From Brachyspira suanatina (GTDB lineage: Bacteria > Spirochaetota > Brachyspiria > Brachyspirales > Brachyspiraceae), in NCBI RefSeq assembly GCF_001049755.1, contig NZ_CVLB01000001.1, positions 496,001-560,000 on the forward strand: a DNA stretch of 64,000 nt, given 5' to 3'. Under the pieces are notes generated by a model. The model made no database searches. It saw nothing but the letters and a program-made list of their open reading frames with translations, and was not told the DNA's origin. The position numbers and the translations under genes are program-made. Shown here piece by piece: positions 8,156-17,751 of the stretch (position 1 is the first letter of the stretch; each line of letters opens with the position of its first letter).

Positions 8156-10774
8156 TCAAAATAAATCTGTTAATCTAAAATCCAATATCATAAGAATTAA
8201 TAAAGTATAAATAAATCTTTCTGATACTTTTTCATTATTCTCATTATAGAATTTAATATTTATTTTTACTTTATTTTTATAATCAATATTATCTTCAGCA
8301 TCTATTATTATATCAAAATTGTCTCCATTATTTATTTTTAAATTATATTCTTTAACTGTTCCATAGTCCATATAACTAGGGAGCATTGAATACCTATCAC
8401 CGAAAGCCTTAAAAGTACCATAAGCTATTTCAATGTTTTGTAATTTGTTTATTTCATTTTCCAAATTATTTTTATCTAATTTTATTATGCTTAATTGATT
8501 AATTGGCTGAAGTAATTCATAATCTTCTAATTGTTTTTTCCATTTTGTAATAGTTTCTTCATTCATTTCTATAGGACTTGCTAAACCTATAAAACTGTCA
8601 TCATTAATTTTAATTTCTTCATCATCACAATTTGAATAGCTTCCGTCACCTGCATATCTGAATGTAGTTAAAAACAAATTATCTTTATCATATAAATTCC
8701 AAATAAGTGAAGAAGAAAATTTATTCATTAAAGGATTATCAATAAATATTTCTTTGAAAAGTTTATAATTATATTTCTTTTCATACATTAATGATTTATA
8801 CAATTTTAAAGAAAGTTTTTTTATAATATCAGGAATTTCTTTTTTTATGTATTTAATTTCTTCTTTTATAGATGATGTAAAATCTTTGGGTACAGATTTT
8901 AAGAGTTTATTATTTTTTATATCAAATACATTCACAGAATAATCACTATTTAAAATCAATTTATAATCATCATTGATAATTTTTTCGCCTTTTAAATCAA
9001 ATTCGAAATTTGAAGTAAATTTCAATTCCAAATCTTCAAGTGATAAATGTTTTTCTTTTGATATTTCTTTTAATAAATGTAATGCCGAACTGCGTATTTC
9101 ATGTTTTTTAGCTTTTGAATAAATATCATACAATAGTTTTATAGCATAATCAGTAATCTCTGTAATTTCTATTGAAGACAAAATCATTAAGAAGAATTTA
9201 GAATCTTTTTCTTTCTTGTATATTTCTCTTAAGGCCTCATCACCGCCATACAAACTATAAATAATTGCTGTGGTTTCCTTGTATGTTTCTTTATAAATAT
9301 TTTTAGCAAAAGTCATAAAACTTTCTTTATCAAGTAAATTAATAATAGAATCTATTTCAATCAAATGATAAATATCTCTTTTTAATTCTAAATATTTTAA
9401 GTATATATATTTTATCACTTTTATATCAACTTCTCTCGATTTATCTTTTATTAATACATTACAATTTTCTATATAAGAAACTTTTGCCTCATCTTTTTTC
9501 TTTAATTTTTTATTAATACTTTCTTCATACTTTTCAATATTACAAAATAATTCATAATTAAGAAATTCTTTTAAATCATTATAATAAAGATTTTCTAATC
9601 TTGTTTTAACAGCTTTGATTTTTTTATTATTACTTTTTGATGCTATTTCATAAATTTCTTTTATATTTTTTTCTAAAACAGTTAAAACATTAATATTAGA
9701 AAAAGTATATAAATATAAAATCCATTTCAAACTTAAACTACTAACTGCACTATCATCAAAAATATTATCGATTATAACTTTATCATTAAGCTCCCAAGTA
9801 TTAAGAGAATCATATTCTTTAAAACCGCTATTATAAAACATAGCAACCATAGCATTAACATTGCTTACATTCCATTTATCTAAAGGCTTATTAAAACTTT
9901 TAGCTTTCCAAAACATAGAATTCATACTTTTTACATTTGAAGTATCCCATTTATCTAAATCCTGATTAAAACTTTTACATCCTTCAAACATGTCGCTCAT
10001 ATTTTCAACCTTTGATATATCCCAATCATTTAAAGGCTGATTGAAATTATGACAATCTCTAAACATAGCCGTTAAATGTCTTACCTTTGATATGTTCCAT
10101 TTATTCAAAGGCTGATTAAAATTTTCACACCCATTAAACATTTCTATTACTATTGCCAAGCTAGATGTATTCCAATTATTTATATTCTGATTAAAATTAG
10201 TACAGTCCTTAAATATTCCATTCATATATTCAATATTTGAAGTATCCCACTTATCTAAAGGCTGATTAAATTCTTTACATCCCTCAAACATATAAATTGC
10301 ATTTTTTATTTTTGACATATTGAAATGATTTACACTCTGATTAAAATTAGTACAGTTTCTAAACATATATTCAGTGTTTTCTAAATTAGAAGTTTTCCAT
10401 TTACTCAAAGGCTGATTAAAATTTTTACAACCATTAAACATGCCCCGCATATTGATAACATTTGATACATTCCACTCAGAAATATTTTGATTAAAATTTA
10501 TGCAGTTATAAAATAAATCTCCCATATTATTAACATTAGAAACATTCCATTTTCCTATATCTTCATTAAAACTATAACAATTATAAAACATTCCTCTCAT
10601 ACTGGTAACTTTATTAACATTCCAATTTCCTATGCCTGAAAAATCTTTTCTTCTTTCAAAAGAGAACAGTCCGCTCATATCGGTGATTAAGCTTGTATCA
10701 ATATCACCCAAGTAAATATTTTCATCTTGTACTAACTTTTGTAGTTCTTCTCTTGTTTGAGGTTTGTATTTCAT
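8156..10774 (-). CDS. DUF285 (BspA-like) repeat protein fused to a DUF4132 domain
   Basis: The 872-residue protein starts with about a dozen 25-residue DUF285 repeats (roughly 30-325; pattern FNQPLDKWDTSNV..M..MF.GC). A long helical region follows (about 330-640). The C-terminal part matches the DUF4132 domain, with TTFRYAGDGSYSN, FIGLASPIEMNEETITKWKKQLEDYELLQPINQL near 700-770. DUF285 proteins are often called surface proteins, but no signal peptide, lipobox or anchor is visible here, so location is open. DUF4132 is known from WGR/MolR-type proteins and has no settled function. The ribosome site AAGGAAAC sits correctly before the ATG. It is the largest of three neighbouring DUF285 genes. Confidence 0.85.
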   Translation of the reverse strand: MKYKPQTREELQKLVQDENIYLGDIDTSLITDMSGLFSFERRKDFSGIGNWNVNKVTSMRGMFYNCYSFNEDIGKWNVSNVNNMGDLFYNCINFNQNISEWNVSNVINMRGMFNGCKNFNQPLSKWKTSNLENTEYMFRNCTNFNQSVNHFNMSKIKNAIYMFEGCKEFNQPLDKWDTSNIEYMNGIFKDCTNFNQNINNWNTSSLAIVIEMFNGCENFNQPLNKWNISKVRHLTAMFRDCHNFNQPLNDWDISKVENMSDMFEGCKSFNQDLDKWDTSNVKSMNSMFWKAKSFNKPLDKWNVSNVNAMVAMFYNSGFKEYDSLNTWELNDKVIIDNIFDDSAVSSLSLKWILYLYTFSNINVLTVLEKNIKEIYEIASKSNNKKIKAVKTRLENLYYNDLKEFLNYELFCNIEKYEESINKKLKKKDEAKVSYIENCNVLIKDKSREVDIKVIKYIYLKYLELKRDIYHLIEIDSIINLLDKESFMTFAKNIYKETYKETTAIIYSLYGGDEALREIYKKEKDSKFFLMILSSIEITEITDYAIKLLYDIYSKAKKHEIRSSALHLLKEISKEKHLSLEDLELKFTSNFEFDLKGEKIINDDYKLILNSDYSVNVFDIKNNKLLKSVPKDFTSSIKEEIKYIKKEIPDIIKKLSLKLYKSLMYEKKYNYKLFKEIFIDNPLMNKFSSSLIWNLYDKDNLFLTTFRYAGDGSYSNCDDEEIKINDDSFIGLASPIEMNEETITKWKKQLEDYELLQPINQLSIIKLDKNNLENEINKLQNIEIAYGTFKAFGDRYSMLPSYMDYGTVKEYNLKINNGDNFDIIIDAEDNIDYKNKVKINIKFYNENNEKVSERFIYTLLILMILDFRLTDLF

Positions 10775-10984
10775 TATTATGTTTCCTTGTTGTTTTTTAT
10801 AAATTTCATATTCTTTGATATATTTTTCAATTTTAAAATTATAGTATTTTATACAAATAATTTTTTTATCTCAACTTTTTCAGTGGTATATACTCTGCAT
10901 ACTTCGTCAAAGAACCATACGAAGTACGACTACGGCAGGTGAAAGTGCAAATTAACAAGTTATATATAATCTTGATATAATTTC
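10775..10984. other. Duplicated upstream region with element remnant
   Basis: The roughly 110 bp before the DUF285-DUF4132 gene (10775-10885) closely resembles the stretch before the next DUF285 gene (12737-12842), including the ribosome site and the tract leading to TCTCAACTTTTTC. After that comes a short GC-richer piece resembling the inverted-repeat elements (ACTTCGTCAAAG near 10899). The similarity suggests gene duplication that carried the promoter region, with a truncated element attached. Confidence 0.5.
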
Positions 10985-12736
10985 TTATTTTTCTACATAC
11001 CAAGAAGGAGGATTATTTTCTATAGGCGAATCAATAAAAGCATATTTCATATTAATATTTTCTCCTAACTCCCAAGATTCTAAATCCTGATTAAAATTAA
11101 TACAATAGGCAAAGGCAAATGATATATCTTTAATATTAGACATATTCCATTTGTATAAAGGCTGATTGAAACTTGAAGCCCCTTTAAACATTCCGTGTAT
11201 AGATTCAATATTACTCATATCCCAATCATTCAAAGGCTGATTAAAACTTTTAGCTTCCTCAAACATAGAATATAATTTTTTTACTTTGCTTATATTCCAT
11301 TTGGAAATATCCTGATTAAATGAATATGCATTTTCAAACATATATTCCATACTCTCAACATTAGATACATTCCAATTACTTAAATCACTGTCAAAACTTG
11401 AACAATCAGTAAACATAAAAGCCATATACTTTACATTAGAAACGTCCCAATTGTTTAATGGCTGATTAAAAAGTTCACAGCCAGAAAACATATGTTCCAT
11501 ATTAACAACTTTGGATACATTCCAATTATTAATATTATGATTAAAATGCAAAGCTCCTCTAAACATGTTATGCATATCTTCTACATTTGATGTATCCCAA
11601 GTTTCTATTCCGTCAAATTTTTTAAGTTTTGAGTTCTGAAATAATCCTGACATATCAGTTATTAAGCTAGTATCTATTTTATTAAATTTTACTTTTTCTT
11701 TTATCAATTTTAATAATTCCACTTTGTCTTTAGGTTTATACTTTTCATTATCTTTTAATTCTAATTTGTTAGATTTTGATTTTTTATATTCTGATATAAT
11801 ACTATCTTTATTTTCAATTAGTTCTTTTAATTCATCATAATAAGTATTTTCAAGTTTATTAATAAAATCTTTAAGTTTATTATATTTAATAACTTCTTTA
11901 TACACTTCTTTTATATCACAGTTTTCAAGCATATTTAAAAGTTTTTTCCTATCATTTACTTTTTTAGATATAAAATAAATATTTAATATGGATTTTATGT
12001 CTTTAAAAGAAGAAGCACCCAAAAAAAATTCCCAAATAGAACAGCCTTCATTAATGATCCAATTTTCTATAGAATAATTAAAACTTTCAGCACCGCTAAA
12101 CATATGAGCCATTCTTCTTACATTAGAAACATTCCAATTATTTATATCCTGATTGAAACTTCTAGCTCCCTCAAACATAGCAGTCATATCTTCTACTTTA
12201 TTTACATTCCAATTATTAAGAGGCTGATTAAAATTATATGCCTTTGCAAACATACTCTGCATATTTTCAACATTAGAAGTGTTCCAATTATTTAAAGGCT
12301 GATTGAAATTTATAGCCTTATAAAACATACAGCTCATAGTAAATACTTTAGAAGTATTCCATTTATCAAGAGGCATATTAAAACTTTCAGCTTCAGAAAA
12401 CATAAACTCTATATCTTTTACATTAGAAACGTCCCAGTCATTTAAAGGCTGATTAAATTTTTTAGCACTTGCAAACATACCTGACATATTAGTAACTTTT
12501 GAAACATTCCAATTATTTATGTTTGAATTAAAATAAGAAGCTCCCATAAACATTTCAGACATATCTGTAACATTAGAAGTATCCCAAGTTTCTATGCCAT
12601 CAAAATTTTCTCTCTTGCTATTTGCAAATAAACATTTCATATCGGTAATTAAACTTGTATCAATATTTCCTAAATATATATTTTCATCTTTCAATAATCC
12701 TTTTAATTCGTCTTTTGTCTGAGGTTTGTATTTCAT
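10985..12736 (-). CDS. DUF285 (BspA-like) protein with two repeat blocks
   Basis: The 583 residues contain two blocks of DUF285 repeats (about 25-250 and 375-570), each opening with the same cap (KPQTKDELKGLL...IDTSLITDM; KPKDKVELLKLI...IDTSLITDM). Between them is a roughly 100-residue charged helical linker containing KLENTYYDELKEL. That linker resembles the segment after the repeats in the DUF285-DUF4132 protein (RLENLYYNDLKEF), so the genes share ancestry beyond the repeats. The C-terminal ending SPIENNPPSWY is shared with the paralogue at 13382-15154. No signal peptide is visible. Function unknown; repeat proteins of this type are usually assumed to bind other proteins. Confidence 0.85.
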   Translation of the reverse strand: MKYKPQTKDELKGLLKDENIYLGNIDTSLITDMKCLFANSKRENFDGIETWDTSNVTDMSEMFMGASYFNSNINNWNVSKVTNMSGMFASAKKFNQPLNDWDVSNVKDIEFMFSEAESFNMPLDKWNTSKVFTMSCMFYKAINFNQPLNNWNTSNVENMQSMFAKAYNFNQPLNNWNVNKVEDMTAMFEGARSFNQDINNWNVSNVRRMAHMFSGAESFNYSIENWIINEGCSIWEFFLGASSFKDIKSILNIYFISKKVNDRKKLLNMLENCDIKEVYKEVIKYNKLKDFINKLENTYYDELKELIENKDSIISEYKKSKSNKLELKDNEKYKPKDKVELLKLIKEKVKFNKIDTSLITDMSGLFQNSKLKKFDGIETWDTSNVEDMHNMFRGALHFNHNINNWNVSKVVNMEHMFSGCELFNQPLNNWDVSNVKYMAFMFTDCSSFDSDLSNWNVSNVESMEYMFENAYSFNQDISKWNISKVKKLYSMFEEAKSFNQPLNDWDMSNIESIHGMFKGASSFNQPLYKWNMSNIKDISFAFAYCINFNQDLESWELGENINMKYAFIDSPIENNPPSWYVEK

Positions 12737-12825
12737 TATTATGTTCCTTATTGTTTTTTATTATTCTATATTCTTATGTGTATTTTTCAATTGTAAAATT
12801 AGAGTATTTTACATAAATAATTTTT

Positions 12826-13080
12826 TATCTCAACTTTTTCTGGACTTCGTTAAAGTTGATGCCATAGGCATGCTTCGCGAAAATTTAATTGCTACACTTT
12901 ATATTAAAAATATACCTATTAAATATAATATATAACCTATAAAAATGCAGTTCTTTTGGTTCTCGCCGCAGGCGGGCTTCGCCTATACCAATAAAAGAAC
13001 TGGGGGTGTGGGGGCTAGTCCCCACAAATAACCTAAATTTAAAATTGTGTTTTTTGACAAACTCTAAAATTTTCAGTATA
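12826..13080. repeat. Inverted-repeat element C (type 1, left end missing)
   Basis: The right end, reversed, reads TATACTGAAAA...TTTGTCAAAA. The interior matches element D in order: CGGACTTCGTCAAAG-like module, a tract with ATATACCTATTAAAT, then a GC-rich hairpin and GGGGCTAGTCCCC near 13010-13023. The left terminal repeat is not recognisable where expected, and the left boundary is my estimate; the homologous region before the DUF285-DUF4132 gene also seems truncated. The last two bases (13079-13080, TA) are shared with element E. Confidence 0.5.
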
Positions 13081-13340
13081 TACCTAAACAATTTTAAATT
13101 GTCAATTTTTAGTTTTTTATCAATGTTATTATAACTTATAAATAATATGAAATATTAGCATATAGTAGCAAAATATGTTTTAAATGTAATATAAAATTAT
13201 ATATTTGTAAAATAATGAGTAATCAGCCGCACGTATAGTTTGCTATCCATAATGATTTGCAGTACCGTGCGGAAAGCCTCCGCGAAGCGTACCCAATGGG
13301 TATAGGCGAATAGTTGGCAAAATGAAATCATTTCAGTATA
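13079..13340. repeat. Inverted-repeat element E (type 2, MITE-like)
   Basis: This 262-bp non-coding element has ends TATACCTAAACAA...TTGTCAA and, reversed, TATACTGAAAT...TTTGCCAACTATTCGCC. Its interior differs from type 1: an AT-rich left half, then TAATCAGCCGCACGTATAG, GCTATCCATAATGATTT and GTGCGGAAAG. The same interior is found in element F (29104-29344), so these two form a second type sharing the end sequence with type 1. It follows element C head to tail with a common TA. Confidence 0.65.
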
Positions 13341-13381
13341 TACAATTTATAAAGTATATTACAATCCAGTATAAATAACTT

Positions 13382-15154
13382 TTAATTTTTATACCAAGAA
13401 GGAGGATTATTTTCTATAGGAGAATCAATAAAAGCATATTTTATACTAACATTTTCTCCTAACTTCCAAGATTCTAAATTCTGATTAAAACTTTTAGTAA
13501 AACAAAACATTAACGACATATATTTTACATTAGATACATTCCACTTGTCTAAAGCACTATTAAAATTAACAGCTCCTTGAAACATACAGCTCATATTTTC
13601 TACATTAGATACATTCCAGTCATTAATATTTTGATTAAAATTTTTAGTATAATAAAACATTTTAGACATATCTTTTACATTACTTACATTCCATTTGTAT
13701 AATGGCTGATTAAAACTTTCACAATTAGAAAGCATACCTTCCATATTAACAACTGATGACACATTCCAATCATTAAGCGGATAATTAAACTTTTTACATT
13801 TCTTAAACATATAACTCATATTTTCTACTTTTGAAACGTCCCAGCTCTCAATATTATGATTAAAACCTGATGCTCCCTCAAACATACTTTCCATATTCAC
13901 TACATTAGATACGTTCCAACTTTCTATACCGTCAAACTTTTTTAATTTGGAACCTTTAAAAAGATTACTCATATCTGTTATTAAAGAAGTGTCTATTTTA
14001 TCAAGTTTTGTTTTCTCTGCTATTAGTTTTATTAATTCATTTTTGTTTTTTGGCTGATACATTTTAGTTTGTTTACTATCTTTTTTATCTTTTTTTGTTT
14101 CTAATTTCTTTTCTGATTTTTCTAATTCTTTATATTCCTTTATAATTTCTTCTTTACTATCAACTAGTTCTTTTAATTCATCATAACAAGTATTTTCTAA
14201 CTTTTTTAGAATATCAGCTACAGATTTTTTATTATATTTTAATCCGATTTTATAAACTTCTTTTTTATCAAATTTACTTATAATTTTTTCAAGATTTGAT
14301 ATAGCAGACTTTGAGCTTTGAAAAGAATATATTTTTAAAATTAAATTCAATGAAACATTATTAAAAATTCTGTCGAATTCTTTAACATTTTTAAAATTCC
14401 AGTTTTTAATATTATCCTGATTAAAAGATGAAGCATTAAGAAATGCTTGATTCATATATTCTATTTTTTCTGTTTTCCAACTGTTTAAATCCTGATTAAA
14501 TGAAGAGCAATTACAAAACATATTTATTATATTTTTTAAATTAGAAGTATTCCAATTATTAAGAGGCTGATTAAAATTAGAAGCTCTTTCAAACATATTA
14601 TCCATAAATTCTACATTAAAAACGTCCCAATTATTTAAAGGCTGATTAAATCTTGAAGCTCCAAAAAACATACCGTTCATACAGTCAACTTTAGAAGTAT
14701 TCCAATTATCCAAAGGTTCATTAAATATTATACAGCCGTAAAACATTTCTCTCATACTTTCCACATTAGAAACGTCCCAGCTATTTATATTTTGATTAAA
14801 ATTTTCAGCATTCTTAAACATCTCCATCATGTATTTAACATTTGAAGTATTCCATTTATCTAAAGGCTGATTGAAACTTTTAGCACCGCAAAACATAGCA
14901 GACATAACTGTAACATTGGATACATCCCAATTATTTATATTATGATTAAAATTAACTGCATTTTTGAACATTCCGCCCATACTTGTTACATGAGAAACGT
15001 CCCAAGTTTCTATACCTGAAAAATCTTCTCTTATATTATTAAAAAACAATGTACTCATATCAGTTATTAAACTTGTATTAATATCGCCTAAATATATATT
15101 TTCATCTTTTAACAATTCTTTTAATTCATCTTTTGTCTGAGGTTTATATTTCAT
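13382..15154 (-). CDS. DUF285 (BspA-like) protein with two repeat blocks
   Basis: The 590-residue paralogue of the protein at 10985-12736 has the same plan: cap KPQTKDELKELL, a first DUF285 block (about 25-260), a charged helical linker (about 270-370, with KLENTCYDELKELVD), a second cap and block (about 372-575), and the shared ending SPIENNPPSWY. No signal peptide or membrane segment is seen. Its start lies only 20 bp after the recF stop on the same strand, so it is probably transcribed with recF, unlike its two paralogues which have their own upstream regions. Function unknown. Confidence 0.85.
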   Translation of the reverse strand: MKYKPQTKDELKELLKDENIYLGDINTSLITDMSTLFFNNIREDFSGIETWDVSHVTSMGGMFKNAVNFNHNINNWDVSNVTVMSAMFCGAKSFNQPLDKWNTSNVKYMMEMFKNAENFNQNINSWDVSNVESMREMFYGCIIFNEPLDNWNTSKVDCMNGMFFGASRFNQPLNNWDVFNVEFMDNMFERASNFNQPLNNWNTSNLKNIINMFCNCSSFNQDLNSWKTEKIEYMNQAFLNASSFNQDNIKNWNFKNVKEFDRIFNNVSLNLILKIYSFQSSKSAISNLEKIISKFDKKEVYKIGLKYNKKSVADILKKLENTCYDELKELVDSKEEIIKEYKELEKSEKKLETKKDKKDSKQTKMYQPKNKNELIKLIAEKTKLDKIDTSLITDMSNLFKGSKLKKFDGIESWNVSNVVNMESMFEGASGFNHNIESWDVSKVENMSYMFKKCKKFNYPLNDWNVSSVVNMEGMLSNCESFNQPLYKWNVSNVKDMSKMFYYTKNFNQNINDWNVSNVENMSCMFQGAVNFNSALDKWNVSNVKYMSLMFCFTKSFNQNLESWKLGENVSIKYAFIDSPIENNPPSWYKN

Positions 15155-15174
15155 TTTTAGATCCTCTATAATTT

Positions 15175-16242
15175 TTACATTCTTATATTTGGTATATCAA
15201 ATACTTTTCCGTTTTCAAAGTTTTTCACTTTCTCTTTTTCTGTTACTGTTATGAATACCTGTCCCAAAGTTTTTATATATTCAAGTATATTATCGCGTCT
15301 TGTATTATCAAGTTCAAGCATGGCATCATCTATTAGTAGAATAGGGCGTTTTTTCCTGTACTCTGATAATATTTTTTCACTTGCCAATTTCATTATAAGA
15401 GTGAACATTCTTTTTTCGCCCTGTGATGAGAATTTCTTTGATAATGAATCTTTATAGAAGAATTGATACTCTGCTCTGTGTATACCGAAATAGGTTGTAC
15501 GCATTCTTATTTGTTCTTGTAATGTGCTTTCTAGTTTTTTTATATATTCGCTTTCATTATTTATATCTTCTATTGTAGATTGATATTTTATTGCATAAGG
15601 GTTTTCATTATGAAATATATTTTTATAAATTTCATTCATGTTTTCTTCTAAAATTTTAGAATATTTTTTATTTTCATTAGCTATATAAATTGAAAGTTTT
15701 GCCATGTCGCTATTATAAATATATGCTTCATTAGGCTTTGTACTTAAACAAATATTTCTCATTTTTAAAAGCTTATTATATTTGATTAAGCATTGTAAAT
15801 ATTCTAATGATATTGTTGATATAAGCATATTAAAATAATCGCGTCTTAATTTTGGTTCTGCTATTACCAAATCTGTATCATTGGGAAGGAATATAACATA
15901 AAGTATTTTTCCTATTAAATCTTTTCTTGATGATACTTCTTTTTTATCTATAAATACTTTTTTTATTTTTTTTTGATATGCTATTTCTATATTAGTGTCA
16001 TAATTAAGTTCATCTTCTCTAAAAACACCGCGTAAAAAATAATTATCATTACCATTTTTTACAAGTTCCCTGTCAAGTCTGGTTCTAAATGATACTCCAT
16101 TTCCAAGCATATATATTGCTTCAAGTATATTAGTTTTGCCGGAGCCATTATGACCATAAAGTACATTAATTTTATCAGAAAATTCAAATATATTTTCATT
16201 GTAGTTTCTAAAAGAACGTAATGTAAGTTCTTTAAGTATCAT
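15175..16242 (-). CDS. recF: DNA replication/repair protein RecF
   Basis: The 355-residue protein has all RecF hallmarks: N-terminal LTLRSFRNY, Walker A GHNGSGKTN (residues 30-38), the signature SQGEKRMFTLIMKLA, and Walker B PILLIDDAMLELD. RecF is an SMC-like ATPase that, with RecO and RecR, loads RecA at single-strand gaps. In many bacteria it lies beside dnaA and dnaN; here it is between metK and a DUF285 gene, so the classic origin context is absent. The length is normal. Confidence 0.95.
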   Translation of the reverse strand: MILKELTLRSFRNYNENIFEFSDKINVLYGHNGSGKTNILEAIYMLGNGVSFRTRLDRELVKNGNDNYFLRGVFREDELNYDTNIEIAYQKKIKKVFIDKKEVSSRKDLIGKILYVIFLPNDTDLVIAEPKLRRDYFNMLISTISLEYLQCLIKYNKLLKMRNICLSTKPNEAYIYNSDMAKLSIYIANENKKYSKILEENMNEIYKNIFHNENPYAIKYQSTIEDINNESEYIKKLESTLQEQIRMRTTYFGIHRAEYQFFYKDSLSKKFSSQGEKRMFTLIMKLASEKILSEYRKKRPILLIDDAMLELDNTRRDNILEYIKTLGQVFITVTEKEKVKNFENGKVFDIPNIRM

Positions 16243-16340
16243 TTTGTAAGCCTTTAATATTATAGTGAAAAGTATTATATATTAAAATATTAAAAATAGT
16301 AGTGTTTTATATTATTAAGTTTTTTAAAAATAAAAAATAA

Positions 16341-16370
16341 GGCTTGTCAATATATAAATATTAACAAGCC
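16341..16370 (-). terminator. Rho-independent terminator of metK
   Basis: An inverted repeat (GGCTTGT at 16341-16347, ACAAGCC at 16364-16370, extended inward by AATAT/ATATT with one mismatch) is followed, read leftward, by a T-rich tract. It lies between the metK stop and recF, so the two genes are separate transcripts. Confidence 0.75.
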
Positions 16371-16413
16371 CTGAATGTTTAAAACTTTTTATATTTTATT
16401 TTCTTAAAAGTAA

Positions 16414-17598
16414 TTATTTAGCATTAGCAAACAAATCTTTTATATCTGTTTTTTCCCAAGTGAACTCTGGAAGCTCTCTGCCGAAATGTCCATAAGCAGT
16501 AGTTTTTTCGTAGATAGGTCTTCTTAAATCTAATCTTTTGATTATACCTGCAGGAGTTAAATCAAGTTCTTTAGCAACTATATTCGCTAATACTTCATCA
16601 TGTACTTTTGCTGTACCGAAAGTATTAACATATACAGATAAAGGCTCAGGAACACCAATTGCATAAGCAAACTGTACTAATGCTCTGTCAGCTATACCAG
16701 AAGCAACAATATTTTTAGCAACATACCTAGCCATATAACAAGCACTTCTGTCTACTTTTGTAGGATCTTTACCAGAGAAAGCTCCGCCGCCATGAGCACC
16801 ATGTCCGCCGTAACTGTCTACGATGATTTTTCTTCCTGTTAATCCGCAGTCTCCCATAGGTCCGCCAACTACGAATGAACCTGTTGGGTTAATATAATAT
16901 TTTGTGTTTTCATCAAGCATATTAGCCGGACATATTTCATTAATAACATATTTTTTAATGTCAGCTTCTATCTGCTTATGATCAACACCAGCAGCATGCT
17001 GAGTAGAAATAACAACAGCTTCTATTCTTGCAGCTTTACCGTCTTTATATTCAACAGTAACCTGACTTTTTCCGTCTGGTCTTAAATAGTCAACTACTTT
17101 GTCTTTTCTAATCTTAGTTAAACGTTCTGCCAATCTATGGGCTAAATGTATAGTTAAAGGCATGAATGTTTCAGTTTCATTTATAGCATAACCGAACATT
17201 ATACCCTGGTCGCCTGCACCCTCAGAAACATTTGATGATTCAGAATTGAATAATCCTTTTCCGGCACTAACTCCCATATCTATATCTGGAGACTGTTCTG
17301 CAATAGACTCCATGACAGCACAAGTATCAGCGTCAAAACCCATATCGCTGCTTGTGTATCCTATTCGCCTTACGGTATCTCTAGCGATTTTTTGATAATC
17401 CAATTTAGCTTTTGTAGTGATTTCTCCGGCAATCATGATCATTCCAGTTTTTGCCAAAGTTTCACATGCAACTCTAGAATTAGGATCTTGTTTTAAACAT
17501 TCGTCTAAGACCGCATCGCTTACGGCATCGCAGATCTTATCAGGATGGCCTTCTGTTACCGACTCAGAAGAGAAATAATAATTCTTTATCTCTGCCAT
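16414..17598 (-). CDS. metK: S-adenosylmethionine synthase
   Basis: The 394 residues follow the MetK family end to end: [20 protein letters not shown] at the N-terminus, [12 protein letters not shown], the [16 protein letters not shown] loop and a C-terminal YGHFGR. It makes S-adenosylmethionine from methionine and ATP in the cytoplasm, supplying methyl donors for enzymes such as the methyltransferase near 61.3 kb. It is an independent unit with its own terminator. No SAM riboswitch is recognisable in the short leader. Confidence 0.97.
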   Translation of the reverse strand: MAEIKNYYFSSESVTEGHPDKICDAVSDAVLDECLKQDPNSRVACETLAKTGMIMIAGEITTKAKLDYQKIARDTVRRIGYTSSDMGFDADTCAVMESIAEQSPDIDMGVSAGKGLFNSESSNVSEGAGDQGIMFGYAINETETFMPLTIHLAHRLAERLTKIRKDKVVDYLRPDGKSQVTVEYKDGKAARIEAVVISTQHAAGVDHKQIEADIKKYVINEICPANMLDENTKYYINPTGSFVVGGPMGDCGLTGRKIIVDSYGGHGAHGGGAFSGKDPTKVDRSACYMARYVAKNIVASGIADRALVQFAYAIGVPEPLSVYVNTFGTAKVHDEVLANIVAKELDLTPAGIIKRLDLRRPIYEKTTAYGHFGRELPEFTWEKTDIKDLFANAK

Positions 17599-17751
17599 AG
17601 TTTTACCTCTTTTTAAAATATAATCATGTTATTGTATATTGGTTAACATAAATAGTCAAGGAATTATTTGATAATTATTACAAATTAGTATAAATAACTA
17701 TAAAACTATTATTATATATAGTATTATTTTTATGTTATCATACATATCAAA

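Noticed and set aside
8156-15154. Regular short repeats that might be a CRISPR array
   Set aside because: The periodicity of about 75 bp is the 25-codon DUF285 protein repeat in open frames; spacers and identical direct repeats are absent.
15175-16242. Replication origin near recF
   Set aside because: No dnaA, dnaN or gyrB lies nearby and I found no cluster of DnaA boxes.
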